DNA from: Methylotenera oryzisoli | GTDB taxonomy: Bacteria > Pseudomonadota > Gammaproteobacteria > Burkholderiales > Methylophilaceae | Reading direction: 5' to 3' | NCBI GenBank assembly: GCA_945881735.1 | Contig: CAMCVF010000007.1 | Span: 1-64,000, forward strand | Length of the DNA: 64,000 nt | Shown: positions 27,242-37,724 of the stretch, piece after piece | How the letters are laid out: the number at the start of each line of letters is the position of its first letter | How positions within the stretch are numbered: the first letter of the stretch is position 1 | Position numbers and translations under genes: made by a program | The notes under the pieces: model-generated | Databases searched by the model: none | Seen by the model: only the letters and a program-made list of their open reading frames with translations | What the model was told of the DNA's origin: nothing

Positions 27242-28801
27242 TTAATTCGCTAACTCCGCACCCTCAACCACTACCTGATACAACCCTGCTTCTTGCGCAG
27301 TTTTAACGCGCTCGCCCACGGCAATTTTATTTTGCTTCCCAGCAGCAACACCGTCAATCAACATAGAATTGCTTTGAGCAACGGCTCGGCCTGTTTGCGC
27401 ATCGTATTTCACTACGCGCACTTGCACACGGCCAATGGATAGGCTGGTAGTGTTTTGTACTACGGCATATAAATTGCCAGCATTATCGGCTTGTACGCCT
27501 GATTTTATATATTTGGCAGGGTTGCGCGGAAAATCAATGCGCGTAACGCGTTCGTTCGCATCTTTGCCAATATCCGAGTTAGAGCTTGCGGCCACTTGAT
27601 AATGTTGCAAGGCCGCATTGATATCACCGCGACCTTCCGCGATTTGGCCTAAAAGTAAATGGCTTGGCGCGGTGGGTAACAACTCATTAGCGCGTTTTAA
27701 AAAGGGTTCAGCCTCACTTTTTTTGCCCATATTAAAAAGCGCAATACCGCTTTGTACGTGAGGTTTAAAGTAGTCGGGATGCATTTTAATGGCTTTGGCG
27801 TAGTAGTTTAGGGCATCTTGCGATTTATTATCAGTTAAAGCAATATCGCCTAATAACTCTTGAAATCTTGCCTCACGCGGTTCCCCTGCAATCGCCTGTT
27901 GCGCAAGCTTGGTAGCGGTGGCGGTATCTTTTTTAGCTAACGCCTTCACACCGTCGTCATACGCTTTATAAGCGGCTTGCGTAGCTTTTACTTTGCCCAC
28001 TTTTTGCGCATACAATTCTTTGCCCATATTGCCGCCCGCACCAATTTTGGCCAACGTCACTTTGTTGGCAGACACACGCTCAGCTGATGGCGGGTGGCTA
28101 GCAAATAAGCCGCTAATAAAATCACTTTTACGGTCCTTACTTAAGCGCACAAAGGTTTCTTGCAAAGTCACGGCTGCGGCTGGGTCGTAGCCCGCTTTTT
28201 TCATATAAAGCATGCCGTAGTAATCCGATTCCGATTCAGCATCGCGACCGTATTTGCTAGTTGTTAATTGTGCGCCAAGTTGTGATGCGCCTACAATTAA
28301 ATTACCGTAATTACTGTTTTGCGCGCCAATACCTACTGCAATCATTGCGCCTTGCAAAAGAATGCCACGCTCCATGCCTTTAGCGCCGTGGCGAGCTGCT
28401 GCATGTACAATCTCATGGCTCATCACAGCGGCTAATTCTGCCTCAGAGTTTAATTCGCACAAAAGCCCACGGTTAAAGGCTATTTTGCCGCCTGGCATAG
28501 CCCATGCGTTGGGAACAGAATCGTTTAACACAACAAACTCATAAGGCAACTCAGGCCTATCTGAAACCGCGCCTAGGCTTTTTCCAACATCTTGCACATA
28601 GGCAGTTAATTCGGGGTCAATTACATAATCGCCGCCTTGAGATTGGCGGGCAGGGGCGTAGTTTTGTTTGCCAATGGCAATTTCTTTATCTTGCGATACA
28701 AATTGAAACTCTTTTTTCTTGGTAACAGGATTGGTCCCGCATGCGGTAACGCTGAATCCAATGACTATAGAAATTAGTAGCGAGGAATAGCGTTTGAACA
28801 T
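27242..28801 (-). CDS. Periplasmic M48 metalloprotease lipoprotein with TPR repeats (BepA-like)
   Basis: 519 residues from the ATG at 28801 (GGAG eight bases upstream; a TTG at 28813 is less likely). A signal peptide ends in a lipobox (FSVTACG, Cys about residue 20). The M48 peptidase domain has the zinc motif HEIVHAAARH and a third ligand in the AESESDYYGMLY block. About residues 280-420 form TPR units (for example QDALNYYAKAIKMHPDYFKP). BepA/YfgC in E. coli assists assembly or removal of LptD and other outer-membrane proteins; the same role is inferred. The last 90 residues are a domain I cannot name. Confidence 0.87.
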   Translation of the reverse strand: MFKRYSSLLISIVIGFSVTACGTNPVTKKKEFQFVSQDKEIAIGKQNYAPARQSQGGDYVIDPELTAYVQDVGKSLGAVSDRPELPYEFVVLNDSVPNAWAMPGGKIAFNRGLLCELNSEAELAAVMSHEIVHAAARHGAKGMERGILLQGAMIAVGIGAQNSNYGNLIVGASQLGAQLTTSKYGRDAESESDYYGMLYMKKAGYDPAAAVTLQETFVRLSKDRKSDFISGLFASHPPSAERVSANKVTLAKIGAGGNMGKELYAQKVGKVKATQAAYKAYDDGVKALAKKDTATATKLAQQAIAGEPREARFQELLGDIALTDNKSQDALNYYAKAIKMHPDYFKPHVQSGIALFNMGKKSEAEPFLKRANELLPTAPSHLLLGQIAEGRGDINAALQHYQVAASSNSDIGKDANERVTRIDFPRNPAKYIKSGVQADNAGNLYAVVQNTTSLSIGRVQVRVVKYDAQTGRAVAQSNSMLIDGVAAGKQNKIAVGERVKTAQEAGLYQVVVEGAELAN

Positions 28802-28925
28802 GATTAACTCCAAAACGTTAGATTCAATTATTAACGTTTAGATAGCTAAATCGATTGACAGAATAATTGAAAACAATTTACCTAAAGCAGATATAAAAAA
28901 TATTTAGGACAACTAAATGAAATAT

Positions 28926-29351
28926 TTATTTTTTCTTGCCGCAAGGTTGTACCGCGCAAATACCGTAAATCATGAGTGAATGCTCTTGCATTTTAAAGCC
29001 ACGTGATTCAGCCGCATCTTGCTGGCGTTTTTCAATTTCGGCGTCATAAAATTCCTCTACTCGACCACATTTAACGCAAACAATATGATCGTGATGCGTG
29101 CCTTCGTTTAATTCAAATACGGCTTTACCACTTTCAAAGTGGTGGCGCGATAACAAACCTGCTTCTTCAAATTGCGTTAATACGCGGTAAACTGTGGCAA
29201 GACCAACATCCTCGCCAGTAGTGATTAAAATTTTGTAAACATCTTCCGCTGATAAATGACGTTCCTTGCTGTTTTCAAACAGCTCTAAAATTTTTAAACG
29301 TGGCAAGGTGGCTTTTAATCCAGCGTTTTTTAAATCTTTTTGCTCATGCAT
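28926..29351 (-). CDS. fur: Ferric uptake regulator Fur
   Basis: Fe(II)-dependent repressor of iron uptake. 141 residues. The N-terminal winged helix contains [15 protein letters not shown] and [19 protein letters not shown] (recognition helix). The metal sites are in [29 protein letters not shown] and the C-terminal [10 protein letters not shown]. It is divergent from bamE with a 96-bp gap, as in many beta- and gammaproteobacteria. Confidence 0.96.
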   Translation of the reverse strand: MHEQKDLKNAGLKATLPRLKILELFENSKERHLSAEDVYKILITTGEDVGLATVYRVLTQFEEAGLLSRHHFESGKAVFELNEGTHHDHIVCVKCGRVEEFYDAEIEKRQQDAAESRGFKMQEHSLMIYGICAVQPCGKKK

Positions 29352-29447
29352 AGTTTGCGCTCAATAATAGTAGAATAATAATTTGATGTTTTAGGCTGTC
29401 AGCCGTCATGATATATTAACGCCAATTTAGTAATAAGTCTTTAACCA

Positions 29448-30716
29448 ATGCATAAAACGATGCGCAGTACTCTTATCCTTTTTATTATCCTTCTAAGCAC
29501 ATTAACGGTGGGTTGTGGATCAAGTGTGCCTGTTGTTAGGCCGTTTAAAATGGATATTCAACAGGGTAATGTCGTGACATCTAAAATGTTGCTACAGCTT
29601 CGCCCAGGCATGACTAAGTCTCAAGTAAAATTCATTATGGGTACGCCGTTAATTAACGATAGTTTTCATACCAATCGTTGGGATTATTTTTATCAAATGC
29701 GCCGCGCAGGAAAGGTAATTGAACAGCGCCGCGTGATTTTAGACTTTGAAAAAGAGTTGTTGGTGCGTGTGCGTGGCGATGTAGTGCCACAAGGAACACC
29801 TGGAGCCGATACTGGTGTGAGTTTATCAAACGAGCCATCATCAAAGGCAAAACCAGTCGCAAAAGAAGGGTTGCTAGAAAACTTAAAATTTTGGAAAAGT
29901 AATCAAGACCCAGAAGTTGAGCCAGCCAATAAGTCACCAGTTACAGAGCCAAAAGATATTAAGCCAGCAGAGACCAAGTCTGAGGCAACAGAACAAGCTG
30001 CACCCACTGCAGAAACGAAGTCTGTAGGTGTTGAGCCTGAGGCAAGTAATGCATCGTCAGTCGTAGAGTCAGAAGCGCCTTCAATGTTGACAGTGCCAAC
30101 TGAAATAGTACCATCAGACGAGTCACCATCAACGGCAAAACCAGTCGCAAAAGAAGGGTTGCTAGAAAACTTAAAATTTTGGAAAAGTAATCAAGACCCA
30201 GAAGTTGAGCCAGCCAATAAGCCACCAGTTGCAGAGCTAAAAGATATTAAGCCAGCAGAGACAAAGTCTGAGGCAACAGAGCAAGTTGTACCCACTGCAG
30301 AAACGAAGTCTGTAGGTGTTGAGCCTGAGGCAAGTAAGGCATCGTCAGTCAGAGAGTCAGACCCGCCTTCAATGTTGGCATTGCCAATTGAAATAGCACC
30401 ATCAGAACCGCCACTAGCACCAGTTATTTCGCCAACCCCTACAACCGTTGAGCCTATAAATACACCTGCCGTTGTTACACCTTCTCAAGTTCCTACTAAA
30501 GCAGCTCCAATAGAGCCAGCACCTGAGCCTGCCTCTGTTAAAGCTTATGACCAGTTTATTTTTAGGCTGGATAAAGATTTGGATACGAAAAGTTTAGAAA
30601 ATTCTCAAAAAGTGCCCGCACAGCCAAGCACCCAGTCAAAAGCGACAGACGAAAAAACGGTACCTGCAGAAGATCTAGGTTATTTTGAGCGTATGTTAGA
30701 AAAGATAGGTTTTTAG
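29448..30716 (+). CDS. bamE: BamE-like lipoprotein with long duplicated C-terminal extension
   Basis: BamE (SmpA/OmlA) is an outer-membrane lipoprotein of the Bam complex, normally about 110-160 residues. Here the signal peptide and lipobox (LTVGC, Cys about residue 24) and a normal BamE domain (about 30-110, with RPGMTKSQVKFIMGTPLI and NRWDYFYQMRRAGK) are followed by about 300 extra residues, making 422. The extension is Pro/Glu/Ser/Thr-rich and low complexity. It holds two tandem 96-residue copies, each starting KPVAKEGLLENLKFWKSNQD, and then a Pro-rich tail ending YFERMLEKIGF. It could span or extend into the periplasm. Neighbours: fur (divergent) and dapB. Confidence 0.88.
   Translation: MHKTMRSTLILFIILLSTLTVGCGSSVPVVRPFKMDIQQGNVVTSKMLLQLRPGMTKSQVKFIMGTPLINDSFHTNRWDYFYQMRRAGKVIEQRRVILDFEKELLVRVRGDVVPQGTPGADTGVSLSNEPSSKAKPVAKEGLLENLKFWKSNQDPEVEPANKSPVTEPKDIKPAETKSEATEQAAPTAETKSVGVEPEASNASSVVESEAPSMLTVPTEIVPSDESPSTAKPVAKEGLLENLKFWKSNQDPEVEPANKPPVAELKDIKPAETKSEATEQVVPTAETKSVGVEPEASKASSVRESDPPSMLALPIEIAPSEPPLAPVISPTPTTVEPINTPAVVTPSQVPTKAAPIEPAPEPASVKAYDQFIFRLDKDLDTKSLENSQKVPAQPSTQSKATDEKTVPAEDLGYFERMLEKIGF
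29846..30421 (+). repeat. Tandem duplication of 288 bp inside bamE
   Basis: 29846-30133 and 30134-30421 are two in-frame copies (96 codons each). The first 90 bp are almost identical; later parts carry scattered substitutions (for example KSPVTEPKD versus KPPVAELKD), so the duplication is not brand new. Unit size was measured from the repeated GGCAAAACCAGTCGC block. Confidence 0.93.
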
Positions 30717-30748
30717 CTTAACAATTGGGCTTAAAAAAGCGACTAAAT

Positions 30749-31555
30749 ATGATAAAAACTAAAGTAGTAATTGCAGGCGTAACTGGCCGTATGGGGCATG
30801 CTCTGTTAGAGGGTATTTTTGCAGATAACGAATTGCAACTGCATGGCGCGCTTGACCGTGCTGACAGCCCGAAAATTGGGCGTGATGCTGGAGAGCAGTT
30901 TGGTAAGCACACAGGCAATCTAATTACTGGCGATTTGCAAGCGGCGTTAAATGGTGCCGATGTGCTAATTGATTTTACCCGCCCCGAAGCCAGCATGCTG
31001 TATCTGCAAGCCTGTCAACAAGCCAATGTAAAACATATTATTGGTACAACAGGTTTTAGCGCAGAGCAAAAAGCCTTGATTGAGAAGGCTGCAAAAAAAA
31101 TTGCGATTGTGTTTGCACCCAATATGAGTGTTGGCGTAACTTTGCTCATTAACTTGGTTGAACAAGCGGCTAAAGTGTTGAATGATGGCTACGATATTGA
31201 AGTGGTTGAAATGCATCATAGGCACAAAGTAGATGCGCCATCAGGTACTGCGTTAAGATTAGGTGAGGCGGCAGCGCAGGGCTTAGGTGTTGCGTTAAAA
31301 GATTGTGCCATTTATGCACGCGAAGGCGTTACTGGCGAGCGCGAAGCAGGCACGATTGGCTTTGCAACCATGCGTGGTGGTGACGTGGTTGGTGATCACA
31401 CCGTAGTTTTCGCTGGCATTGGTGAGCGCATAGAGTTGTCCCACAAAGCCAGTAGTCGTGCGACTTTTGCTTTGGGCGCATTGCGCGCTGCCAAATATTT
31501 AAGTGCCCACAACACGGGTTTATTTGATATGCGCGATGTACTTAATTTGCGTTAA
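30749..31555 (+). CDS. dapB: 4-hydroxy-tetrahydrodipicolinate reductase
   Basis: NAD(P)H-dependent step of lysine and diaminopimelate synthesis. 268 residues. The N-terminal [16 protein letters not shown] binds the dinucleotide. [36 protein letters not shown] (catalytic His and Lys) and [13 protein letters not shown] are present. An upstream in-frame TTG at 30725 is less likely than the ATG at 30749. It follows bamE closely and ends in a bidirectional terminator. Confidence 0.97.
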   Translation: MIKTKVVIAGVTGRMGHALLEGIFADNELQLHGALDRADSPKIGRDAGEQFGKHTGNLITGDLQAALNGADVLIDFTRPEASMLYLQACQQANVKHIIGTTGFSAEQKALIEKAAKKIAIVFAPNMSVGVTLLINLVEQAAKVLNDGYDIEVVEMHHRHKVDAPSGTALRLGEAAAQGLGVALKDCAIYAREGVTGEREAGTIGFATMRGGDVVGDHTVVFAGIGERIELSHKASSRATFALGALRAAKYLSAHNTGLFDMRDVLNLR

Positions 31556-31576
31556 TTAACATTTGTTTAAACTAAA

Positions 31577-31606
31577 AATAAAGCCGCATTGATGCGGCTT
31601 TATTTT
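31577..31606. terminator. Bidirectional terminator between dapB and the PEP-CTERM-like gene
   Basis: 13-bp perfect stem AATAAAGCCGCAT / ATGCGGCTTTATT with a two-base centre, T-rich on both strands. It serves convergent dapB and the gene at 31632-32153. Confidence 0.9.
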
Positions 31607-31631
31607 CATTTAACAACCCAATAAAGCGTTA

Positions 31632-32153
31632 TTAAACTGATTTGCGTCTAAAACCTGCAAAGCCCAATAATGCTGAACCAAATAACCATGCGGCTGCTGG
31701 TACTGGTACGGCTGAAAATTCTGCTTTACCATTTAAAGATTTAATGGTTACGTCAATAGTACCAAACACTCTATTGGTGACATCGGAATTAAGTCCAGCA
31801 ATCGCTTCTTGTACAGTAAGAACGCTGGAAGAAACAGCCAAAACATAACTACCGATACCTAAATATTCAAAAATAAATGAGTCATCAGTAAGCCCAAAAT
31901 TGTTGTTACCAGCGATGAAATTGGGTGCACTCAATGGGTTTGAGAATAATAGTGCATGAGGATTTAGTTTGCGATTATCAATAATGAATCCATCGTCGGC
32001 CACAATGCCAAAATTACCAGCATTGGTTACATCAAAATCAACATATTTTACAGTTTGATTTTCATTGATTAATACATCTTTGCTAATCAAAGTGACAGCT
32101 TGTGCGCTACTTGCAAATAAAGCCAGTAATAATAACAAGTGTTTAAATTTCAT
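31632..32153 (-). CDS. Exported protein with a PEP-CTERM-type sorting signal
   Basis: 173 residues. A signal peptide (LLLLLALFASSAQA, cleavage about residue 19) starts the protein. The C-terminal VPVPAAAWLFGSALLGFAGF followed by RRKSV is the PEP-CTERM variant 'VPxPAAxWLF-TM-RRK' that exosortase cleaves in polysaccharide-producing bacteria. The middle has no recognised domain; it is Asn/Asp/Phe-rich and probably beta. The protein is expected to be anchored and then released by exosortase (not in this window), likely into extracellular matrix (inference). Confidence 0.85.
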   Translation of the reverse strand: MKFKHLLLLLALFASSAQAVTLISKDVLINENQTVKYVDFDVTNAGNFGIVADDGFIIDNRKLNPHALLFSNPLSAPNFIAGNNNFGLTDDSFIFEYLGIGSYVLAVSSSVLTVQEAIAGLNSDVTNRVFGTIDVTIKSLNGKAEFSAVPVPAAAWLFGSALLGFAGFRRKSV

Positions 32154-32546
32154 TACACATTCTCCTTAAAAATTAAAAAATACGTTTCTTTAGAATAAAT
32201 TTTCACACAAATAATATTCTAAGTAATGTTCGCTGTATGACAATAGCCCGATTGGGCTATAGCTTAAGGGTTAAATTTAAGCCGAAAAATACTATGGATG
32301 TTTCGGTAAATCGCAAACAAAATCCACATTTGCACCTGATTTACAATTGTTTTAATTTTAAATCATTTCGCCAACAGCGCCAATGAATATTTCTTAAGTG
32401 ATTTAAATGACTCGTTGTTATTCAGAGATCAATCCATCTATAAGTTCGTCAGAGTTGGGCTTAACTTTATATCAGAATCGGCTGATAAACATATTTTAAG
32501 GTACTAAATTTTATAGCGAAATTAGAAAAAAACGTGCAGATTGAAC
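32154..32546. other. Gene-free stretch before the carA promoter
   Basis: About 390 bp of AT-rich sequence. Apart from a short inverted repeat (ATAGCCC-GATT-GGGCTAT at 32243-32260) I see no gene, terminator or RNA. Confidence 0.5.
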
Positions 32547-32575
32547 TTGAGGCTTGAACTAAATTCAGCTATAAT
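32547..32575 (+). promoter_or_regulatory. Sigma-70 promoter of carAB
   Basis: TTGAGG, a 17-base spacer, then the perfect -10 hexamer TATAAT, about 120 bp before carA. Transcription would start near 32582. Confidence 0.75.
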
Positions 32576-32587
32576 TCATTAATTCTG

Positions 32588-32620
32588 AAACGGGAAGAGT
32601 TTATAAAGCTTTTCCCGTTT
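32588..32620 (+). promoter_or_regulatory. Hairpin at the 5' end of the carAB leader (attenuator or stabiliser)
   Basis: 12-bp stem AAACGGGAAGAG / CTTTTCCCGTTT with one G-U pair and a 9-base loop. It begins about six bases after the predicted transcription start and is followed by a short T/GC tail. Possible roles: 5' stabilising stem-loop, or pyrimidine-linked attenuation. No long U-run follows, so simple termination is uncertain. Confidence 0.5.
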
Positions 32621-32694
32621 TGCACATCTAACAAAGGCGTGTTCAAAAATAGTTGCAGTTAAGCTTTACGGCAAGAAAATAAAGGAGCTTCAAG

Positions 32695-33834
32695 TTGTCG
32701 AAAACAATTCCAGCGTTTTTAGTGTTAGCAGATGGGACTGTTTTTAGAGGCATTTCAATTGGTGCTTTGGGGCATACAGTCGGCGAAGTGGTGTTTAATA
32801 CCGCCATGAGTGGCTACCAAGAAATTCTAACGGACCCTTCATATACCGAACAAATTGTCACTCTCACTTATCCGCACATTGGCAACACGGGCATCAATCC
32901 AGAAGATGTTGAATCGAACAAGGTGTATGCCGCTGGTTTAATTATTCGCGATTTACCGCTTCTTGAATCCAACTTCCGCAGCACGCAAAGCCTTTCCGAA
33001 TATCTAGTCGCTAATAATGTAGTGGCGATTGCTGATATTGATACGCGAAAATTAACACGCCTGTTGCGTGAAAAAGGTGCGCAAACGGGTTGCATTATTG
33101 CGGCTGACAATGTTGATAGCGCAAAAGCATTAGAGCTAGCCAAAAGCTTCCCGGGTTTAACGGGTATGGATTTAGCTAAAGTGGTGAGTTGCAAAACGGC
33201 ATATGAGTTTACGGATGGCGAGTGGGCTTTAGGTAAAGGCTTTGTCAAGCCTACAAAAGCGCCGTTTCATGTTGTTGCATTTGATTATGGCGTCAAACAA
33301 AATATTTTGCGCATGTTGGTTTCGCGTGGTTGTAAAGTGACTGTTTTGCCAGCGCAAGCCACGGCAGAAGAAGCCTTAAGTTACAAACCAGATGGTATCT
33401 TTTTATCTAACGGCCCTGGTGACCCTGAGCCATGCGATTATGCAATTAAAGCCATTAAAGCGTTGGTAGATTCAGGCATTCCCACATTTGGTATTTGTTT
33501 AGGTCATCAATTATTGGCTTTAGCCAGCGGTGCTAAAACTATGAAGATGAAATTTGGACATCATGGCGCAAACCACCCTGTGCAAGATGTTGAAACCAAG
33601 CGTGTTTACATTACCAGTCAAAACCATGGCTTTGCGGCAGATCCCGCATCTTTGCCAGCTAATATTAAAATCACGCATGTTTCATTGTTTGATGGCAGTT
33701 TGCAAGGAATTGCGCGCACAGATAAACCTGCGTTTAGCTTTCAAGGACACCCAGAAGCTAGCCCAGGACCAACCGAAATGAGTTATTTGTTTGATCAATT
33801 TATATCGCTTATGCAGAAAAAGGAAGTAGCATAA
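32695..33834 (+). CDS. carA: Carbamoyl-phosphate synthase small (glutaminase) chain
   Basis: Class I glutamine amidotransferase that feeds NH3 to CarB. 379 residues. The N-terminal [12 protein letters not shown] and [15 protein letters not shown] are typical. The amidotransferase domain has the catalytic Cys in [14 protein letters not shown] (C-G-H-Q context) and the His/Glu in [12 protein letters not shown]. The start is TTG with AAGGAG seven bases upstream; the next in-frame Met is inside the conserved GYQEI region. E. coli carA also uses TTG. Ends in TAATG with carB. Confidence 0.97.
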   Translation: MSKTIPAFLVLADGTVFRGISIGALGHTVGEVVFNTAMSGYQEILTDPSYTEQIVTLTYPHIGNTGINPEDVESNKVYAAGLIIRDLPLLESNFRSTQSLSEYLVANNVVAIADIDTRKLTRLLREKGAQTGCIIAADNVDSAKALELAKSFPGLTGMDLAKVVSCKTAYEFTDGEWALGKGFVKPTKAPFHVVAFDYGVKQNILRMLVSRGCKVTVLPAQATAEEALSYKPDGIFLSNGPGDPEPCDYAIKAIKALVDSGIPTFGICLGHQLLALASGAKTMKMKFGHHGANHPVQDVETKRVYITSQNHGFAADPASLPANIKITHVSLFDGSLQGIARTDKPAFSFQGHPEASPGPTEMSYLFDQFISLMQKKEVA

Positions 33835-36800
33835 TGGCTAAGCGAACCGATATTAAATCTATTCTTATCATTGGCGCAGGGCCGATTGTGATTGGTCAAG
33901 CATGCGAGTTTGACTACTCTGGTGCTCAAGCCTGTAAATCGTTGCGTGAAGAGGGTTACCGCGTTATTTTGGTGAACTCAAATCCCGCTACGATTATGAC
34001 CGACCCTGAAATGGCCGATGCCACTTATATTGAGCCCATTACTTGGAAAGTGGTTGAAAAAATTATCGCCAAAGAGCGTCCAGATGCGTTATTGCCCACC
34101 ATGGGCGGGCAAACGGCGCTTAACTGCGCGCTGGATTTAGACAAGCACGGCGTTTTAGCTAAATACAATGTTGAGCTAATTGGTGCTTCGAAAGAAGCGA
34201 TTGATAAAGCCGAAGATCGCCAAAAATTTAAAGAAGCCATGACCAAAATTGGCTTAGGTTCTGCGCGTTCTAGCATTGCCCATTCCATGGAAGAGGCCTT
34301 GCAAGTGCAAGCTAGCATTGGCTATCCAGCGATTATCCGTCCATCATTTACAATGGGCGGCAGTGGCGGCGGTATTGCTTATAATCGCGAAGAATTTATC
34401 ACCATTTGTGAACGTGGCTTAGATGCGTCGCCAACCAAAGAGCTATTGATTGAAGAATCAATGCTGGGTTGGAAAGAATATGAGATGGAAGTGGTTCGTG
34501 ACAAAGCGGACAACTGCATAATTGTTTGCTCAATTGAAAACCTAGACCCAATGGGGGTTCACACCGGCGACAGTATTACCGTCGCGCCATCGCAAACATT
34601 GACGGATAAAGAGTATCAAATTATGCGTAATGCCAGTTTGGCAGTCTTGCGCGAAATTGGTGTGGATACTGGGGGCTCGAATGTGCAGTTTGCCATTAAT
34701 CCTGATGATGGCCGCATGATTGTGATTGAGATGAACCCACGCGTTTCACGTTCATCCGCACTGGCCTCTAAAGCCACTGGTTTTCCGATTGCAAAAGTGG
34801 CTGCTAAATTAGCGGTTGGTTTTACCTTAGATGAATTAAAAAACGATATTACAGGCGGACAAACACCTGCTGCGTTTGAACCTAGTATCGATTACGTAGT
34901 AACCAAAATACCACGATTTGCTTTTGAAAAATTTCCGCAAGCTGATTCGCGTTTAACTACGCAAATGAAATCGGTTGGCGAAGTGATGGCCATTGGCCGT
35001 TGCTTCCAAGAATCATTCCAAAAAGCTTTGCGCGGTTTAGAAGTGGGTGTGGACGGTTTAGATTCTATTTCAACTGACATGGATCGTATCACCAAAGAAA
35101 TGGGTGAACCAGGCCCTGAGCGTATTTGGTACGTAGCAGATGCCATGCGTCTTGGAGTCAGCAATGAAGATATTTTTAATATCTCAAAAATTGATCCTTG
35201 GTTTTTAGCTCAAATTAAAGACATTGTTAATCGTGAAGCGGCTTTATCTGGCAAGCATATTGCCGATTTAGATAAAGAGGCACTATTTCAATTAAAACGT
35301 CGCGGCTTTAGTGACCGCCGTTTAGCTAAATTGTTAGATACCGACCAACATGCTGTGCGCGCCTATCGCCAAGCCTTGCAAGTGCGCCCAGTTTATAAGC
35401 GCGTGGATACTTGTGCGGCTGAGTTTGCCACTAATACGGCGTATATGTATTCCAGTTATGAAGAGGAATGTGAAGCCAAGCCTTCAGATAAAAAGAAAAT
35501 CATGGTGTTAGGTGGCGGGCCAAACCGTATTGGTCAGGGTATTGAGTTTGATTATTGCTGTGTGCATGCCGCTTTTGCGATGCGTGAAGATGGCTACGAA
35601 ACCATTATGGTTAACTGTAATCCTGAAACGGTTTCAACCGATTACGATACCTCTGATCGCTTGTATTTTGAGCCAGTGACCCTAGAAGATGTGCTTGAAA
35701 TTGTGCATATTGAAAAGCCAGTTGGTGTGATTGTGCAATATGGCGGTCAAACACCTTTGAAACTTGCGCGCGCTTTAGAAAAAGCCGGCGTGCCAATTAT
35801 CGGCACTACGCCAGATGCGATTGATAGAGCCGAAGACCGTGAGCGTTTTCAAGCAATGTTGCATGAGCTTGGCTTAAAACAACCGCCAAATCGCACCGCA
35901 CGTACGCCAGAAGCGGCGCTAATTGCGGCCAATGAAATTGGTTACCCCTTAGTTGTGCGCCCAAGCTATGTTTTAGGTGGTCGTGCCATGGAAATCGTGC
36001 ATGAACAAAGCCATTTAGAGCGCTATATGCGTGAAGCGGTAAAGGTTTCTAACGATTCACCTGTGTTGCTTGATCGCTTTTTAAACGATGCCTTAGAGAT
36101 TGACGTAGATGCGATTTGTGACGGCGAAGACGTATTAATTGGCGGCATTATGCAGCACGTTGAACAGGCTGGCGTGCACTCAGGTGACTCTGCCTGCTCA
36201 TTGCCGCCTTATAGCTTAAGCGAAGAGTTGCAAGATGTATTGCGCGTACAAACCGTACAAATGGCCAAAGCGCTAGGCGTTAAAGGTTTAATGAACGTAC
36301 AATTTGCGATTCAGGGTACTACCGTTTATGTGCTGGAAGTCAATCCGCGCGCATCACGTACTGTACCGTTCGTATCAAAAGCCTGTGGTTTGCAATTAGC
36401 TAAAATCGCGGCACGTTGCATGACCGGTCAAAGCTTAAAATCGCAAGGTGTGTCCAAAGAAGTAATTCCACCATATTTCTCAGTGAAAGAAGCGGTATTC
36501 CCGTTTATTAAATTCCCAGGTGTGGATACGATTTTAGGCCCAGAAATGAAGTCAACCGGCGAAGTGATGGGTGTTGGGGCTACTTTTGCAGAAGCGTTTG
36601 TGAAATCGCAATTAGGCGCATCAGCTAAGCTACCAAAAGGTGGGCGCGCCTTTATCAGCGTGCGTAATGAAGATCACCAAAAAGTGGTGGATATTGCGCA
36701 AGACCTTGTTAAATTAGGCTTTACCTTGGTAGCTACTAAAGGCACAGCAAAAGCCCTAATAGCGCATGGCCTAACGGTTAATCCAGTCAATAAAGTGGCT

Positions 36801-37037
36801 GAAGGTCGTCCACATATCGTTGATATGATTAAAAACAATGAAATTAATTTTATTGTGAATGTGACAGAGGACAAAAAGGCGGTAGCTGACTCTTACGAGA
36901 TTCGCCGCAGTGCATTGCAAAATAAAGTGACCTATTACACAACTTTGGCCGGTGCTAAAGCGGCTTGTATTGGTATGGCGCATATGCAAGAGCTGGATGT
37001 TGAGTCACTGCAAGATTTACATAAAAGACTGGTATAA
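33834..37037 (+). CDS. carB: Carbamoyl-phosphate synthase large chain
   Basis: Makes carbamoyl phosphate from HCO3-, NH3 and two ATP. 1067 residues with the expected duplication. The first ATP-grasp half begins [20 protein letters not shown], the second at [19 protein letters not shown], and the allosteric MGS domain is at the C-terminus (from about 930: [20 protein letters not shown]). Its ATG overlaps the carA stop by one base. A terminator lies at 37136. Confidence 0.98.
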   Translation: MAKRTDIKSILIIGAGPIVIGQACEFDYSGAQACKSLREEGYRVILVNSNPATIMTDPEMADATYIEPITWKVVEKIIAKERPDALLPTMGGQTALNCALDLDKHGVLAKYNVELIGASKEAIDKAEDRQKFKEAMTKIGLGSARSSIAHSMEEALQVQASIGYPAIIRPSFTMGGSGGGIAYNREEFITICERGLDASPTKELLIEESMLGWKEYEMEVVRDKADNCIIVCSIENLDPMGVHTGDSITVAPSQTLTDKEYQIMRNASLAVLREIGVDTGGSNVQFAINPDDGRMIVIEMNPRVSRSSALASKATGFPIAKVAAKLAVGFTLDELKNDITGGQTPAAFEPSIDYVVTKIPRFAFEKFPQADSRLTTQMKSVGEVMAIGRCFQESFQKALRGLEVGVDGLDSISTDMDRITKEMGEPGPERIWYVADAMRLGVSNEDIFNISKIDPWFLAQIKDIVNREAALSGKHIADLDKEALFQLKRRGFSDRRLAKLLDTDQHAVRAYRQALQVRPVYKRVDTCAAEFATNTAYMYSSYEEECEAKPSDKKKIMVLGGGPNRIGQGIEFDYCCVHAAFAMREDGYETIMVNCNPETVSTDYDTSDRLYFEPVTLEDVLEIVHIEKPVGVIVQYGGQTPLKLARALEKAGVPIIGTTPDAIDRAEDRERFQAMLHELGLKQPPNRTARTPEAALIAANEIGYPLVVRPSYVLGGRAMEIVHEQSHLERYMREAVKVSNDSPVLLDRFLNDALEIDVDAICDGEDVLIGGIMQHVEQAGVHSGDSACSLPPYSLSEELQDVLRVQTVQMAKALGVKGLMNVQFAIQGTTVYVLEVNPRASRTVPFVSKACGLQLAKIAARCMTGQSLKSQGVSKEVIPPYFSVKEAVFPFIKFPGVDTILGPEMKSTGEVMGVGATFAEAFVKSQLGASAKLPKGGRAFISVRNEDHQKVVDIAQDLVKLGFTLVATKGTAKALIAHGLTVNPVNKVAEGRPHIVDMIKNNEINFIVNVTEDKKAVADSYEIRRSALQNKVTYYTTLAGAKAACIGMAHMQELDVESLQDLHKRLV

Positions 37038-37135
37038 AACTCGCACAAAGTCTAGTTTTAAACAAAGCCATTTAACCAGTCTTTAAGACTTGCATTAAAA
37101 GCTTATCTAAAATACACTTTTAAAACTACTATATA

Positions 37136-37170
37136 AAACCACGCTCGTTACGGGTGTGGTTTATTTTTTT
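37136..37170 (+). terminator. Intrinsic terminator after carAB
   Basis: 9-bp stem AAACCACGC / GTGTGGTTT (one G-U pair) with a 9-base loop, followed by A and seven T. It lies 26 bp before the greA ATG at 37196, so it could also act in the greA leader. Confidence 0.75.
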
Positions 37171-37195
37171 CAATAATTTTGAACGGTATTACAGT

Positions 37196-37678
37196 ATGGC
37201 ATTAAATCAAATCCCAGTGACAATTAAAGGCGCAGAAATGCTAAAGCTGGAGCTGCAGCGTTTGCGCAGTGAAGATAGACCAAGTGTGATTTTGGCAATT
37301 GCAGAGGCGCGCGCGCAAGGTGATTTATCTGAAAATGCCGAATATGAAGCAGCCAAAGAAAAGCAAAGTTTTATCGAAGGCCGAATTGCTGAGTTGGAAT
37401 CAAAATTATCTAATTTGCAGATTATTGACCCTGCTACATTAAATGCTGAAGGTCGAGTGGTGTTTGGTGCAACCGTAAACATTGAAGATTTAGATTCAGG
37501 CGACAATAAAACCTATCAAATCGTGGGTGAAGATGAAGCGAATATCAAAGGCGGAAAAATTTCCATTGGCTCACCAATCGCGCGCGCATTAATAGGGAAA
37601 TCGGCAGGTGATGTGGCTGAAGTGTCTGCACCTGGGGGCATTAAAGAATACGAAGTTTTAGATGTGCTTTATATTTAA
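37196..37678 (+). CDS. greA: Transcription elongation factor GreA
   Basis: Rescues backtracked RNA polymerase by stimulating transcript cleavage. 160 residues. The N-terminal coiled coil contains SEDRPSVILAIAEARAQGDLSENAEYEAAK with the acidic DLSENAEY tip, and the C-terminal FKBP-like domain ends EVSAPGGIKEYEVLDV. The ATG at 37196 is preferred over an in-frame start at 37154, which would add a non-conserved hydrophobic leader. Confidence 0.97.
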   Translation: MALNQIPVTIKGAEMLKLELQRLRSEDRPSVILAIAEARAQGDLSENAEYEAAKEKQSFIEGRIAELESKLSNLQIIDPATLNAEGRVVFGATVNIEDLDSGDNKTYQIVGEDEANIKGGKISIGSPIARALIGKSAGDVAEVSAPGGIKEYEVLDVLYI

Positions 37679-37724
37679 GGCAATCAGCACGTTTTTAATT
37701 AAAGCAGAATAAATACAAACAGCT

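Noticed and set aside
29653-30225. Two similar minus-strand open frames of 94 and 88 codons inside bamE
   Set aside because: They are antisense shadows of the repeated coding sequence; their mutual similarity comes from the repeat itself.
29846-30421. Repeats as a CRISPR or mobile element
   Set aside because: The copies are 288 bp, tandem, in frame and within one coding sequence.
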